Shown: piece after piece, positions 1 through 10,248 of the stretch
Numbering within the stretch: the stretch's first letter is position 1
How the letters are laid out: each line of letters opens with the position of its first letter
Origin: Meira nashicola
Taxonomy: Eukaryota > Basidiomycota > Exobasidiomycetes > Exobasidiales > Brachybasidiaceae
Length of the DNA stretch: 64,000 bases
Reading direction: 5' to 3'
NCBI GenBank assembly: GCA_001600355.1
Contig: BCJU01000003.1
Span: 1,120,519-1,184,518, forward strand
Position numbers and translations under genes: made by a program
Notes under the pieces: model-generated
What the model was told of the DNA's origin: nothing
What the model saw: only the letters and a program-made list of their open reading frames with translations
Database searches by the model: none

Positions 1-2115
1 TGATTTCGTCATTTGACCATGAGGTCTAGTTCTTTCGTTTTCGATATCCTCCCATCCAGCAACACGGTCATTCTCTGATCGAGCATGTAAATCTTCACAG
101 CTGGGCGTGATCAAAATACGTGGTCGTAACATCCTGCGTGAAGGCCTTCCTTTGACAGGCGAAGAATCAACGCTGCTATTGTTTAGGCTATCATCAAAGA
201 AATCAACAAGTTGTGCATTTGGACTACGCATCTCATAGTCATTCTGCATTGCAGCACGTACGGTACGACGATTTTCGATAAGATGTCTATTACCTGGCGC
301 ACGTCTCTTTCTGGCTATCGGACTTGCAGCAGCTGACGAGATTGGAGTAGTTTCCTGACCCATTATGGTAAGATCTTGCATAGAAGGTTCAGCAGATAAA
401 TTGGAAACAGCTTCACTCTCCACTGCATCATACATATCACGAAGTCGTTCACTGTCCTCTAAGAATCTGCCGATTCGTCCATCACGTTCATGTGCATCTT
501 TGATTAGTGAGACATTAATCTCTTCTAATTCTTTGACTTTTGCCATTAATTGAGATACAATTGCACGTTCACCATCTGTTTGCAGGCGTGTTTTGCCAGA
601 TAGTGACATCGAGGATTCAGATTGTCCCGTTAGTGAAAGTGTATCTGCATCCTTCCCATCCTCACCAAGCGTATCCGAACGCTCTGAATGCACGTTCTTC
701 TCATTCGTTTCTATTTGGTTATTTCCGTCATTCTCGGCTTTTTTGTCTTTGCTACCAGGACTCTGCCATGGCATTTTGCCTCGCCTTCGCCAGGGTTGTT
801 TTTTGACTTGCTCTTGTCCTGTTTCCAATGCTTTTTTCTGCATTTCTGCATTTCGCTCTAATTCAATCGTACGAATTTGAGCAGCCTCCAATTCCGCCCT
901 CAAGCCATCAATTTCACGAATCAATCTTTTCTGACGCTTTCCACCTTCCCGCTTCGCATCTTCTGATTCTGCATGAAGTTGACTAATTTGCTCCAATAAA
1001 TCATCATTTTGTTGACTGATGAGCTCAAGCCTTCTGTGTGTTTCACTGGCAGAAATGCTGGAAAGGGAAGAGTCTGCAAATGATGTATTATGTGGTGAAG
1101 CTGGGCGAGATGGAACAAAGTGATTACCCGAAGAGGTCCATAATTGCCTTTCCTCAAGTTCCTCTATAACACTTTCGCTCCTTTGAACGTTTGCCATTCT
1201 TTTTGCAGAAGGACTTGCACTCATACCCTGAAAATACCCACTTCCCGATTGTGGCATTTCTCCCGGCCTTGGTGTTCTTTGATCGATCTCAGATTGATTG
1301 TCGAAAGCATTAATTGAATCACTATGCGGAGGAGAGTAGCGTGGAAGAGGTGTATTGACGTCATTGCTTTGATCGGCAATGATACGTTCCATACTATTCA
1401 TACTTGAAAATCTTGAAACTATGCCTTCATGACGATTACGCAGGCTAATGTTCTTTTCTAAAAGTGCTTTACCGATTGCAGCTGCGATTCCGAGATCTTT
1501 TTCCCTTTCTTTGATTATTTGACGTGATTCAAATAGAAGCTTTTCCAATTCTTCTCGTGATAAATCACCGATCCAATTCTCATCAATACTTGCATCAGAT
1601 CCAGATCCAGTGTTTTGTGAATCAATAGAAATAGTACTTCGATGGTGAACTTTAGACTCTTTTTCTGCTGTATGGTCGAATGAATGCACCAGTCTATCAG
1701 CATCCGAGTCGATATCAGCCTTGCCTTGGGTGCATTGATTGGAGAAATCTTTTATTTGAGCCGTTTTCTTACCTTCTTGTGAATGATCAAACGGGTCAAC
1801 ATTCTCCTTGTTTGATGAAGTGTTACTCCTTCTTGGTCTTCTTTGCATGCTCTTCTCTAAAGCTTCGGTTAGATCTGAAGGCAGGTCTAAATCCAGATCA
1901 CGTTCAAAACCCATTGCATGTTTCGCGTCAGAGCTTATACTGAATGTATCTGAATTCGTCAATGACGGCGAAGGCAAAAGTGCTACATTGTTATCTTGCT
2001 GATCGGAAAATTTCTTTGCTTGAAGAGCTGAAGGGCTATCTTGTTTTGTGCTAGATCTTCGTGATCCTGGCGGCCTCGGCCGGACGATTAAGTTAGGGTT
2101 CGTTCCGCTCAGCAT
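1..2115 (-). CDS. Coiled-coil protein with CC1-box-like motif (partial, 3' end outside window)
   Basis: The frame is open from an ATG at 2115 to base 1 (705 codons, no stop), so the C-terminus lies outside the window. The N-terminal ~190 residues are Ser/Asp-rich and probably disordered. A helical segment at about residues 190-225 contains 'KDLGIAAAIGKALLEKN', with the AAxxG core at residues 211-215. This resembles the HAP1_N/CC1 box of dynein adaptors such as BICD and TRAK, which binds the dynein light intermediate chain. Further heptad-rich coiled coils lie near residues 358-427 and 516-568, separated by Ser-rich linkers. A role as a motor or cytoskeletal adaptor is inferred from this motif and the coiled coils only. 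Golgin-like or polarity scaffolds are alternatives. No intron is needed in the visible part. Coding status is secure; function is tentative. Confidence 0.8.
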   Translation of the reverse strand, partial: MLSGTNPNLIVRPRPPGSRRSSTKQDSPSALQAKKFSDQQDNNVALLPSPSLTNSDTFSISSDAKHAMGFERDLDLDLPSDLTEALEKSMQRRPRRSNTSSNKENVDPFDHSQEGKKTAQIKDFSNQCTQGKADIDSDADRLVHSFDHTAEKESKVHHRSTISIDSQNTGSGSDASIDENWIGDLSREELEKLLFESRQIIKEREKDLGIAAAIGKALLEKNISLRNRHEGIVSRFSSMNSMERIIADQSNDVNTPLPRYSPPHSDSINAFDNQSEIDQRTPRPGEMPQSGSGYFQGMSASPSAKRMANVQRSESVIEELEERQLWTSSGNHFVPSRPASPHNTSFADSSLSSISASETHRRLELISQQNDDLLEQISQLHAESEDAKREGGKRQKRLIREIDGLRAELEAAQIRTIELERNAEMQKKALETGQEQVKKQPWRRRGKMPWQSPGSKDKKAENDGNNQIETNEKNVHSERSDTLGEDGKDADTLSLTGQSESSMSLSGKTRLQTDGERAIVSQLMAKVKELEEINVSLIKDAHERDGRIGRFLEDSERLRDMYDAVESEAVSNLSAEPSMQDLTIMGQETTPISSAAASPIARKRRAPGNRHLIENRRTVRAAMQNDYEMRSPNAQLVDFFDDSLNNSSVDSSPVKGRPSRRMLRPRILITPSCEDLHARSENDRVAGWEDIENERTRPHGQMTKS

Positions 2116-3698
2116 TTCCGGTACGAGATGTGTGGTGGCAGTCGTTTTATGGTTGCATCGAGGAAGTTAGATGTGTCAATGAGATGTAGTAAGTGATAAT
2201 GATGATATGGTTGTTCAGAGATAATTCTTGTATGTTGTCGTCAAGATTGCAATATGCATCGGACCGCTTCTCGGAAGGCTGAAGAATATCGCTTTTGATA
2301 ACTATACTTGATACAATTTTCGAACGCTTTCTCTCCACAAAGTATGTGGCACAATCGATGGGCCCGTACTTTTCTTGTGTATGTGTGTATATGTGGTACG
2401 GTCAAAGCGCTGTGTGAATGATTGCACTTCGCTTGAGGTAGGTAGAGGTGTGAGCGTAAAGTTTAAATCTGTTTGACTTTCTCAACGATTCTACTTCCTT
2501 TCAGCAGGAACGTGTCCAATTGGATTATTGTAATCTTGACCTTGTATACACAAGACGCTTGAGAGACGTTCTTTCAATCGATGATAACGATGAAGTTAAA
2601 CTTGAAATCCAGAAAGGCAAGATGCCGAATTGATTGAAATGCAGAACGAGCGGAGTTTCTCGGACAATTTTTTCCCCTGTTCCTCAAAAGTCAAAATTAT
2701 TTTGCAGTGTGAAATGCAAGATGATTGTCTGGCTTCCAAATGGCTTTCTCTGTCGATTCAATGAGAGGGAGTTCTCTATGCGCTATTCAATAACCTTTAC
2801 ACGGCGTTCTTGCCTGCATGCGTAGTGGCTTTTTTCGTTTTTTCTCCTCCTTGTATCTTTGGCAGATGATGAATTGACCCTGATTTTATGATATTATTTG
2901 TGGAAGATAATCCTTAATCTTTCAACAAGGATTCCTAATGTCTTTTAGTGGTCTGGACGTCGTAGAAGCCAATTGAAAAAAAGAATCAAAAGAATGCAGG
3001 GGGAAGAGTGATGTAGCTCACCAGATTGATCATTAAAGGTCAGACACAGGATGACACCGAACATAAAAATACTTGATTGTAGTATGTTAGCGTATATTTG
3101 TGTGAATGTGAACAATTTGAGTGTTCTCAAGCATTTACACGCGTCCGTGAATAAATAAACAACAACACGCAACACTCGTGTTGGTCTCTGATAATGAAGC
3201 ACTTTATCAAGGACGCAAAAGAACATGCCAAACACGTAGCTTGAGAATAATTTTACGCGTGTGAAAAGTCCAAAACAAAAAATAATAATGATAGACTATA
3301 AGCCACGTCGTCAAGCAACACACACATACACATTGAAACCGATTAGCGCTACACACTTCGCTCTCCATACAGATAGTATATGAATACAGGCACGGAAATG
3401 TCAAAATATGATTCGAAACAACAATCAGATTGGCCCCAAGTTCGAGCTTTGAATATAAACAGGTATGTACATACCTGAACATAAGCTTATGCATGCAAGT
3501 AAGATGTGATAGCTTCCCGCAATTCCTACAAAAAAAATAAAAAGCAAGACAACTTCAGAACGCGTTAGAAAAATAAAGCAGGTGCACAAGCTTATGTGAG
3601 CATTTTATTACATGTATTTGGCTCGTGCATGAAAATTACACACTCCACTAGGAATTTCCATTTCTTTCATCATCTTTCCTACATTCGCCATTCTACAC
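2116..3698. other. Intergenic region, no gene seen
   Basis: About 1.6 kb between the divergent coiled-coil gene and the DUF2256-like gene, presumably holding both promoters. It has a short TG/TA-rich stretch near 2378-2396 and AT-rich DNA. The only open frames (for example 2945-3235 and 3207-3494, minus) have no domain-like composition and are taken as chance. Confidence 0.6.
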
Positions 3699-4652
3699 AT
3701 GAAGATGTACAACAATAGTATAAAAGCTTGCATTCGATTATTAGCAAGTCAGCGGGTTAAATCGGATAACGTATCAAAAAGATTATCTAATCAATTCATA
3801 CAGTTAATCAGAGGACAAAGTAGTTACTGTCGTGTGTCATTCTCAATGCCGCCAAAACGTAATGAAAGACGTGCTATCAGTCCAGCTGTTTCAATTCAAA
3901 TTGCAAATGTTCATACAAACGAGAGCAACTCTAAAACAAAAGATGATTCGATAGATTTGTCTAAATTACAGCCAAAACCATGTCATTGTTGCGGAAGAGA
4001 AATTACTCCACGTAGTAAATGGAAACGAAATTGGGATGAAATACGATTTTGTTCGGATCAATGTAGATCTTGGCCAGGAACGATTAAAGTGTTTACTTAT
4101 AAAGGTGACGAAGAATTTGTAAATGCAACAGGAATAAAATCAACAAAATCAATAGAATTTGATGGTAATTCGAATTTGGAGAGATGTATAAATCGCGATG
4201 AAGGAGATCCGGAAAAGGATACACCTTTAGGTCCAAAACATCAATTATTAATACATGAATTGGATTTAGATGCATGGATAGAATCTTCAATCTTGTCTGT
4301 TGCTAAACAATCATCTAAATCAACAAATTTGAAAACTCTTCAAGACGTCGCACAAGTGATGGATGATGATATGGATAAAATATCAGACGTTCAATTAGGT
4401 AATGCTATTCACGAATATTTGAAACATTCTCATACAGGTTTAAGAGAATTGATTAGAAGAGCTGCAAGAAGATTAGTAGTTTTGCCTTCTGATTCATGGG
4501 CATGTACTAAACGAAACCTCTTAGATCTAGGAGAAAATCAAAAAGTTCCCATTCTTACCTTAACACAGCAAAACGGTCGTCATAAAATCACAACATTATC
4601 CGACGTTAGCCATGCAAAAGGAGAAATAGAAATTTCAATAGAAAAAGTTTAA
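3699..4652 (+). CDS. DUF2256/DUF3253-like zinc-binding protein, probably mitochondrial
   Basis: A 317-residue protein. Residues ~94-122 hold a compact C-x2-C ... C-x3-C treble ('CHCCGREITPRSKWKRNWDE' followed by 'RFCSDQCR'), matching the small bacterial-type DUF2256 zinc module. Residues ~188-270 ('AWIESSILSVA' to 'RRAARRLVVLPSDS') look like a DUF3253-type winged-helix segment, so the two modules appear fused in one chain. The first 35 residues are rich in Lys, Arg, Ser and lack acids except one Asp, as expected for a mitochondrial presequence; a second in-frame Met at residue 50 ('MPPKRNERR') could give a cytosolic form. It converges on the mitochondrial DNA polymerase gene with a 151-bp gap. 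The biochemical function is unknown. The DUF2256 match is good, DUF3253 moderate. Confidence 0.75.
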   Translation: MKMYNNSIKACIRLLASQRVKSDNVSKRLSNQFIQLIRGQSSYCRVSFSMPPKRNERRAISPAVSIQIANVHTNESNSKTKDDSIDLSKLQPKPCHCCGREITPRSKWKRNWDEIRFCSDQCRSWPGTIKVFTYKGDEEFVNATGIKSTKSIEFDGNSNLERCINRDEGDPEKDTPLGPKHQLLIHELDLDAWIESSILSVAKQSSKSTNLKTLQDVAQVMDDDMDKISDVQLGNAIHEYLKHSHTGLRELIRRAARRLVVLPSDSWACTKRNLLDLGENQKVPILTLTQQNGRHKITTLSDVSHAKGEIEISIEKV

Positions 4653-4803
4653 AGGCCATATATTGTACTGTACAAAAAAACGTTTACCCTAATGTATACA
4701 AAATTTCAAAACGTGCATATTGATACAACAAAACAATGCAGCATTAGCATGAACTAAACTTGAGTTGCGTAACTGGTTCCTGCTTTTTGTTGATAGGACC
4801 ATT

Positions 4804-7800
4804 TCATCCGCCTAGATGTTCATCTTCCATTCGCTCTAATCGCTTCCTACGTATGTTCCTTCTCGTTTTACCTAGACGAGCATGTTTGGCCACTCGTAAC
4901 ATACTTGTATTGAATACCATTTCTGATCGTGCACGATCACGTTCATAAGCTTTGCTGATCGGTTCAGATTCAAATTCATTGATCTTACTTAGAAAAGCCT
5001 TACGATCTGTTTCAGAAAGAAAAGGTTCAATTTTAAAATGTTTTTGCCTTTCAATTAAATCTGCTTGTTTATCACCTCGTAATTCTCGCGCCGATCTTCG
5101 TCTAGCGATCATCATGGTGATATGATCTGGTTGAACGGGCTTGTATCGAAGCAGAGGTGGATTATAAATCGTTGGTGCAAGTAAAGCGCCAGAAGGACGC
5201 GGAATAGGTTGATGTTTTTCACTTTCCAGAAATTCTTCAACTTTTTTCGTCCACCTATTTTTGTGTTCAGATCGAGAAATTTCCTCTTCAATGTTTGCTA
5301 AGCAATCAATCGCCTCTGCTTCACCATTTTTGACTTTTTTCAATATTTGTAGCAAATCTGACGCACGATCTTCCAGCTTCTTTACCTGTTCGGGGCTTGT
5401 ACAATGACGATTAGCACGTATTGTACTGCGAACATCTTTCAAGATACAAACATTCTCTTTCGGAATTGCACGAAGCAAAGCTGCATAGACATCCCACAAG
5501 ATCTTGAATCTATATTCCGATGTTTTCCAAAACGGCACATGCAATTTGAAAGGCCGATTAGGAAAATATGAAATGATGTCTTGTAAATCGGATGACGAAT
5601 TGGAACTCAAACGAGCAGAAGTGTGTATAGAAGCGGATTCATACATCTGCTTTTCCTTGCGGGAAGTACGTGGTCGACAACTTTTCACTCCTAAAGCATC
5701 AGATTGTCCATCTTTTCTCGATCGAGAGGAAGTTTGAGAAATTTCGTGCATGTATGAGATATCGCTGTCATCTATCGCTCCTTCTGCTTCCATCTCTTCA
5801 TACCTTTGCGATCTTTGCTCTAATGCAGAGATCTCTCCTATATCACTTGAAGCTTGTGCTTGTAAGAATCGCAAGCCTCTCTCACCCAAAGATCGATGAG
5901 CTTGATTAGACTCTTTATATTTTGGCTTGGAAATATCAATTTCTTCATTTGCAGGAATCAATGAAATGGCATGTTCTGAGAGCACAGTTGGCGATAAATT
6001 ATCTTTCATACTACGACCATCGGGATAGAGCGAGCCCCCATTTGTATCGGATAAAGTTTGGTAAATGTCTACCGCTTTACCGAAAGGAATTGCTTCTGTA
6101 TGACTCGGCGTGATGCAAGGATCATCAGTTTCCTTTCGTAAAACTTTATCGATATCCACTTGAGCAAAAAATCCTACACCCTGTGGTAAGCTGTCCATCT
6201 GTAAACGATGAGCAAACATTGCTCTTGTCCATAAATTGGCAATCTGCAATGCTAATGTAACCCTTGCTTTATCCTCATCTTTTGCTAAATAGCGTACTTC
6301 ATCATGCACGCTAATCATGAATCGAGCTTGCAATTCATACGTGCTTATCAAATATTCCATCGCAGTGATCAAAAGATGAAGGTAATCCACACCACTCGAT
6401 TGCACAACCCAATTAATTCTACTCGGCATGTAATCTTCGGTGCCTGTGAGCCCTTTACCTCCAAATCGTTGACGTTGGGATGATTGCTTTGGGAGATATT
6501 TTCGAGTTAAAGCAGCTGTTACTCCACAATCTAGAGCGGGCGTCTTTGGTTTTTCACCTAAAGCAATTTCTTCAAGCTTGTTGAAAACATAACTTTCCGT
6601 ACCACCAAACCAGAACTTTCGGCCAAAGTATTCATTTGTGTAGGTATTTTTGCCTTTGGTACTTGCATAAAGCTCTTTTGCTTTTTGTGTTGCTTCATCT
6701 GTAGACATATCTGGCGTGGCTTTGAGTAACAATTGAGATGAATGTCGTATTCCAGCACCATAAATTCTGGAATAATTGAACACTTTTGCTTGATTACGAC
6801 CCGTTCCCAAGATCGAAGCTGTCTTGCTGTGTAAATCCGTCCCGAGTGATTTACTGCCTTCAAGGGTCATCCAACCAACGGCAGTAGCTCCATGAAAGCC
6901 AAATTGAGCATCACCCATCACACTGCAAATCCACAACTCTTGGCTGTCTACATCTGCACCCACGATGGACCAACCGGGAGGTGCTTTGACCATCGCTTTA
7001 AGTTCAGAGCCAACACGATTCTTCTTTGCATTTGAAGCCGTAAGCCAGGTTTTCTCAATTGCTCTCCGTGTCACTGTACCCATAGGAACGATTTGAGGCA
7101 AAATGATACCTTTTCTCCTTTGTGCTTCAGAAGAAGATTCTTGACGAGCACCACTGATACCCTGCGGAAAATGCATTTGACTGTCACCTTCTCCATCCCA
7201 GACAACCATCTGTTTCCTGACCCGATCTCGAACACCAATCCAATAGCTACAGCGTGCATTCGTCTCCAATGCTCCTTTGGCAGCTGATCGACCTTTCTCT
7301 TGCGGGTGATCACTTTGTAGAGTACCCTTTTCGAAAAAGGGAACAAAGCTTTTGCTAAATGGACTGCCAACGTTTGAATCATCACCTGCAGCATGTGGAA
7401 CTTTGTAATAGACTGGTGTTATACTTGCTGGGTCAACATTTGCGCTACTCTTACCAGTTGCTTCATTTGCTATCTTTGAAAGCCTTTGTGATACTGTTCT
7501 TTCTATATCATTTGTAAAGGTATAATCTGCAGCAAGCTTGAAAGTTAGAGGTTTCTGTCTGGTCAGAAGAGACTTTGCCATTTGCGGGTCATACCGGAAT
7601 ACCCAGCCGTGTTCTCTACTATGATGTAAAGGACAACTTTGCCATGTCAAACACAACAAGATTGGAGCAATTTTGGATCGAATCGTAATCTCCAATTCAC
7701 CCGTTGCTGATTTGTATAGGTCCCAATACCATTTTGGCCACCATTCTTCAGCGTTTTGCGAATTTTGATCTTCCGTCTCACCTACTGGCTCCTCTACAGG

Positions 7801-10248
7801 AGTCCAGTCGAGAAGACCTAACTGTGCATCATTTTTGACTTTCTCAGGGTGCTCATTAGCCCACTCAACCAAAGCTTCTGCCGCTGATCGTAATTTGGCT
7901 CGAATTATTTCATCACTTTCTCCGTTGCGCAATGAATCCAAAGCTGCTTGTCCCGCTGGGCCGAGCCCACTGGTTATGTCGTTGTCGGAATCTTTTTTCA
8001 ATATGGTTTGTTTGAGAGGTGTTCCCTTTACTTTGAATGGTTCCTCATTTCCTGCATCAGAAAAAGCCGTCCATCCTTTCTCTAATTCATCCTTCACAAA
8101 TGGTCTCGAACGATGTTGTAATCGCAATATAGCTGGGGTAAGCGACATTGATCGGCCCAAGCCAGTTTCAGGCTTCAAAACTTTATCGCGATACCATTTA
8201 GGAATAGATTTTGAAAAGATTCCAGTTTCGCCATCTAGGCCAACCTTTGCAGATTTATCTTTCTTTTGCTTCTTTGGAGTCCAGTCCAGCTGAGATGCCC
8301 ATGGATCTGTTTCCCACCACAATTTCTCTCTGTTAATTTCTGCCTCTTGCTCTTGAATTTTAGTCATATAATTCTGTAGCTCTTCTGCTTCAGTATCATT
8401 GGAAGGAATGGTGTATGCCTTACTCGCAGTCATTGCACTATCCCACGAAACATCTTTTGTACCTTGAAGGCGTAATTGTTCTGCTAAATCGACCAAGTTC
8501 TGACGTAATTGTTGCAGTGATGTATCGTAATTCTCATCGCATCGCTTGATGTAATCGTTCCATTCATCATCGACAGGGAGAATTGCACTGCTTAAACCCA
8601 ACACACCTGCAGCTGTGGCGGGATTGGGACAGTTTTTGATAAAAGCTGGCCACACTTTTGTAAATACTTTATGAGTCACTGCTACATCAGTGGCACAATA
8701 CGTTAAAAGGTCATCCATCATGTCAAGTAATTCCTCCCTTGATGTTCCGTCAACAAAGAATTGCCTTGTATCTTTGGGTAATTCAATATTGCAATGCAGC
8801 TTAGCAACGTCAGCCAGACTATTGTTGGAAGTGATGTCTTGCCATAGCAGAGATGCCGATGCTGACCCGCCGTTGCTATCAAGACCAGGGGGTATGAGTG
8901 CCGTATCTTGTCTGGCTTGCGTTGAATCGGATATCACGTCTTCGAGGTCTAATTCCGCTAATACTTCTTCATCTACATCTTCTCCACCTAAAACTGCTCG
9001 AATTACGGCTTTCTTCACTTCAGCGACATCATCTTGTTCTAGAATTTTCTCCAAAGTTTTACTACGATTATGCCTCACCCAAGCTCCTCGTTGAGGGCTT
9101 GAAATCCCACGAGTGGCCACATGTAAGGACATCGTATCTAAAAAGCGAATGTTCCCTCGTTCGAGCGAATATTCATCTCGTATACGAGCTCGATCGTACC
9201 CAACATTATGCCCAATTAGAAGTCTCGCTGTTGATGACTTTTGACCGTCTGCAGGACCAAATGGGATTAAATGATCTTTGAACTGATGTCGATCACCTTC
9301 TTGCAGGAACCACGGACTGAGCCAAGCATACCAAGCTTTAGGGCCTGCAGCGGTAGCCATGACAGGAAATTGACTTTCTTCTACCATTGTTTCTACATCG
9401 AATACCAAAGCGCCATCCTCTTCCAAAGGGTATTCTACCTGTACACCGGAACCCAAAGCAGCTTTACCATCGATGGATGTCAGAATAGGATAACGAACCC
9501 ATCCTGGCTTCTTTAACCATTTTGGTGGACGAAGATTACACTCCGTTCGAATGGCAGGGTCTAATGCTAGCCAATCTTGTGCTGCAAAATCACCATTTTC
9601 TGCATGTCCTTTTGGATCTGTATCATTTTCTTGTTCAGAAGACACTCCTTCCGGTAGTGTGTCAACGATAGTGGATGCAGCAAGATTATGTGCCATTCCC
9701 AACCATGGCTGAGCTACTTGTCGGCCTAGATTCCAAAAGTGTTGATTGAGATCCTTACCTTGAAGATTCGGTAGATCGAATGCGATAGGAGGCAACGTTG
9801 AGGCTTGTTCTGGTTCTAACCCGTGTGATTTAAGATGATGCTGTGAAAGTGTTAATGCTTCTTCATGAATAGCGGGTGTATGAGTAGTTTGAGGAGGAAA
9901 AAGTTGTGTTTGTAAACTGCGTGAAAGTAGTTGAACACCAACCGGATTACGTGGACAAAATTTATCATCTTCTGTGTTAGTGCGACTGGATGAAGGTGTC
10001 TTTCCCGTGTGTGACGAAATCTTCTCCGTGGTAGAATGTACTGTAAGAGGTAGATGTGGAGAGATGTTTGAAGTTCCAATTGAACTTTCACCGTAGTCAC
10101 CTCCAGCTATTGATGCCCTTCCTCTTCTCTGGCATAGTGTATATTTAGGTACCAATGCTGCCGATCTTCGTCTAGATAACAATCTATGTGCTGAGCTCTG
10201 CATCAAATACAGAGCTCTCGCACTTCCTAATTTCCCCATTGGTATCAT
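4804..10248 (-). CDS. MIP1: Mitochondrial DNA polymerase gamma with C-terminal LYR-like extension
   Basis: A family-A polymerase that replicates mitochondrial DNA; 1814 residues against about 1250 for yeast Mip1. The N-terminus is Arg/Ser-rich without early acids, as in a matrix presequence. The 3'-5' exonuclease motifs are visible: 'VFDVETMV' (~280), 'LIGHNVGYDRARI' (~349) and 'YCATDVAVTH' (~519). Polymerase motif A is 'GWSIVGADVDSQELWI' (~1096), motif B 'QAKVFNYSRIYGAG' (~1155) and motif C 'HDEVRYL' (~1315). All catalytic Asp/Glu residues appear intact. Homology to the polymerase stops near residue 1390. A further ~420 residues follow: a low-complexity linker, then a basic helical region with a LYR-like segment ('VYAALLRAI', ~1586) typical of mitochondrial LYR/Cup1-like proteins. 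The whole frame is uninterrupted. It shares a divergent promoter with the PPR gene. MIP1 identity is secure; the nature of the extension is inferred. Confidence 0.96.
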   Translation of the reverse strand: MIPMGKLGSARALYLMQSSAHRLLSRRRSAALVPKYTLCQRRGRASIAGGDYGESSIGTSNISPHLPLTVHSTTEKISSHTGKTPSSSRTNTEDDKFCPRNPVGVQLLSRSLQTQLFPPQTTHTPAIHEEALTLSQHHLKSHGLEPEQASTLPPIAFDLPNLQGKDLNQHFWNLGRQVAQPWLGMAHNLAASTIVDTLPEGVSSEQENDTDPKGHAENGDFAAQDWLALDPAIRTECNLRPPKWLKKPGWVRYPILTSIDGKAALGSGVQVEYPLEEDGALVFDVETMVEESQFPVMATAAGPKAWYAWLSPWFLQEGDRHQFKDHLIPFGPADGQKSSTARLLIGHNVGYDRARIRDEYSLERGNIRFLDTMSLHVATRGISSPQRGAWVRHNRSKTLEKILEQDDVAEVKKAVIRAVLGGEDVDEEVLAELDLEDVISDSTQARQDTALIPPGLDSNGGSASASLLWQDITSNNSLADVAKLHCNIELPKDTRQFFVDGTSREELLDMMDDLLTYCATDVAVTHKVFTKVWPAFIKNCPNPATAAGVLGLSSAILPVDDEWNDYIKRCDENYDTSLQQLRQNLVDLAEQLRLQGTKDVSWDSAMTASKAYTIPSNDTEAEELQNYMTKIQEQEAEINREKLWWETDPWASQLDWTPKKQKKDKSAKVGLDGETGIFSKSIPKWYRDKVLKPETGLGRSMSLTPAILRLQHRSRPFVKDELEKGWTAFSDAGNEEPFKVKGTPLKQTILKKDSDNDITSGLGPAGQAALDSLRNGESDEIIRAKLRSAAEALVEWANEHPEKVKNDAQLGLLDWTPVEEPVGETEDQNSQNAEEWWPKWYWDLYKSATGELEITIRSKIAPILLCLTWQSCPLHHSREHGWVFRYDPQMAKSLLTRQKPLTFKLAADYTFTNDIERTVSQRLSKIANEATGKSSANVDPASITPVYYKVPHAAGDDSNVGSPFSKSFVPFFEKGTLQSDHPQEKGRSAAKGALETNARCSYWIGVRDRVRKQMVVWDGEGDSQMHFPQGISGARQESSSEAQRRKGIILPQIVPMGTVTRRAIEKTWLTASNAKKNRVGSELKAMVKAPPGWSIVGADVDSQELWICSVMGDAQFGFHGATAVGWMTLEGSKSLGTDLHSKTASILGTGRNQAKVFNYSRIYGAGIRHSSQLLLKATPDMSTDEATQKAKELYASTKGKNTYTNEYFGRKFWFGGTESYVFNKLEEIALGEKPKTPALDCGVTAALTRKYLPKQSSQRQRFGGKGLTGTEDYMPSRINWVVQSSGVDYLHLLITAMEYLISTYELQARFMISVHDEVRYLAKDEDKARVTLALQIANLWTRAMFAHRLQMDSLPQGVGFFAQVDIDKVLRKETDDPCITPSHTEAIPFGKAVDIYQTLSDTNGGSLYPDGRSMKDNLSPTVLSEHAISLIPANEEIDISKPKYKESNQAHRSLGERGLRFLQAQASSDIGEISALEQRSQRYEEMEAEGAIDDSDISYMHEISQTSSRSRKDGQSDALGVKSCRPRTSRKEKQMYESASIHTSARLSSNSSSDLQDIISYFPNRPFKLHVPFWKTSEYRFKILWDVYAALLRAIPKENVCILKDVRSTIRANRHCTSPEQVKKLEDRASDLLQILKKVKNGEAEAIDCLANIEEEISRSEHKNRWTKKVEEFLESEKHQPIPRPSGALLAPTIYNPPLLRYKPVQPDHITMMIARRRSARELRGDKQADLIERQKHFKIEPFLSETDRKAFLSKINEFESEPISKAYERDRARSEMVFNTSMLRVAKHARLGKTRRNIRRKRLERMEDEHLGG

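Noticed and set aside
7835..8293. 152-codon open frame antisense to MIP1
   Set aside because: Shadow frame; the polymerase reading is certain here.
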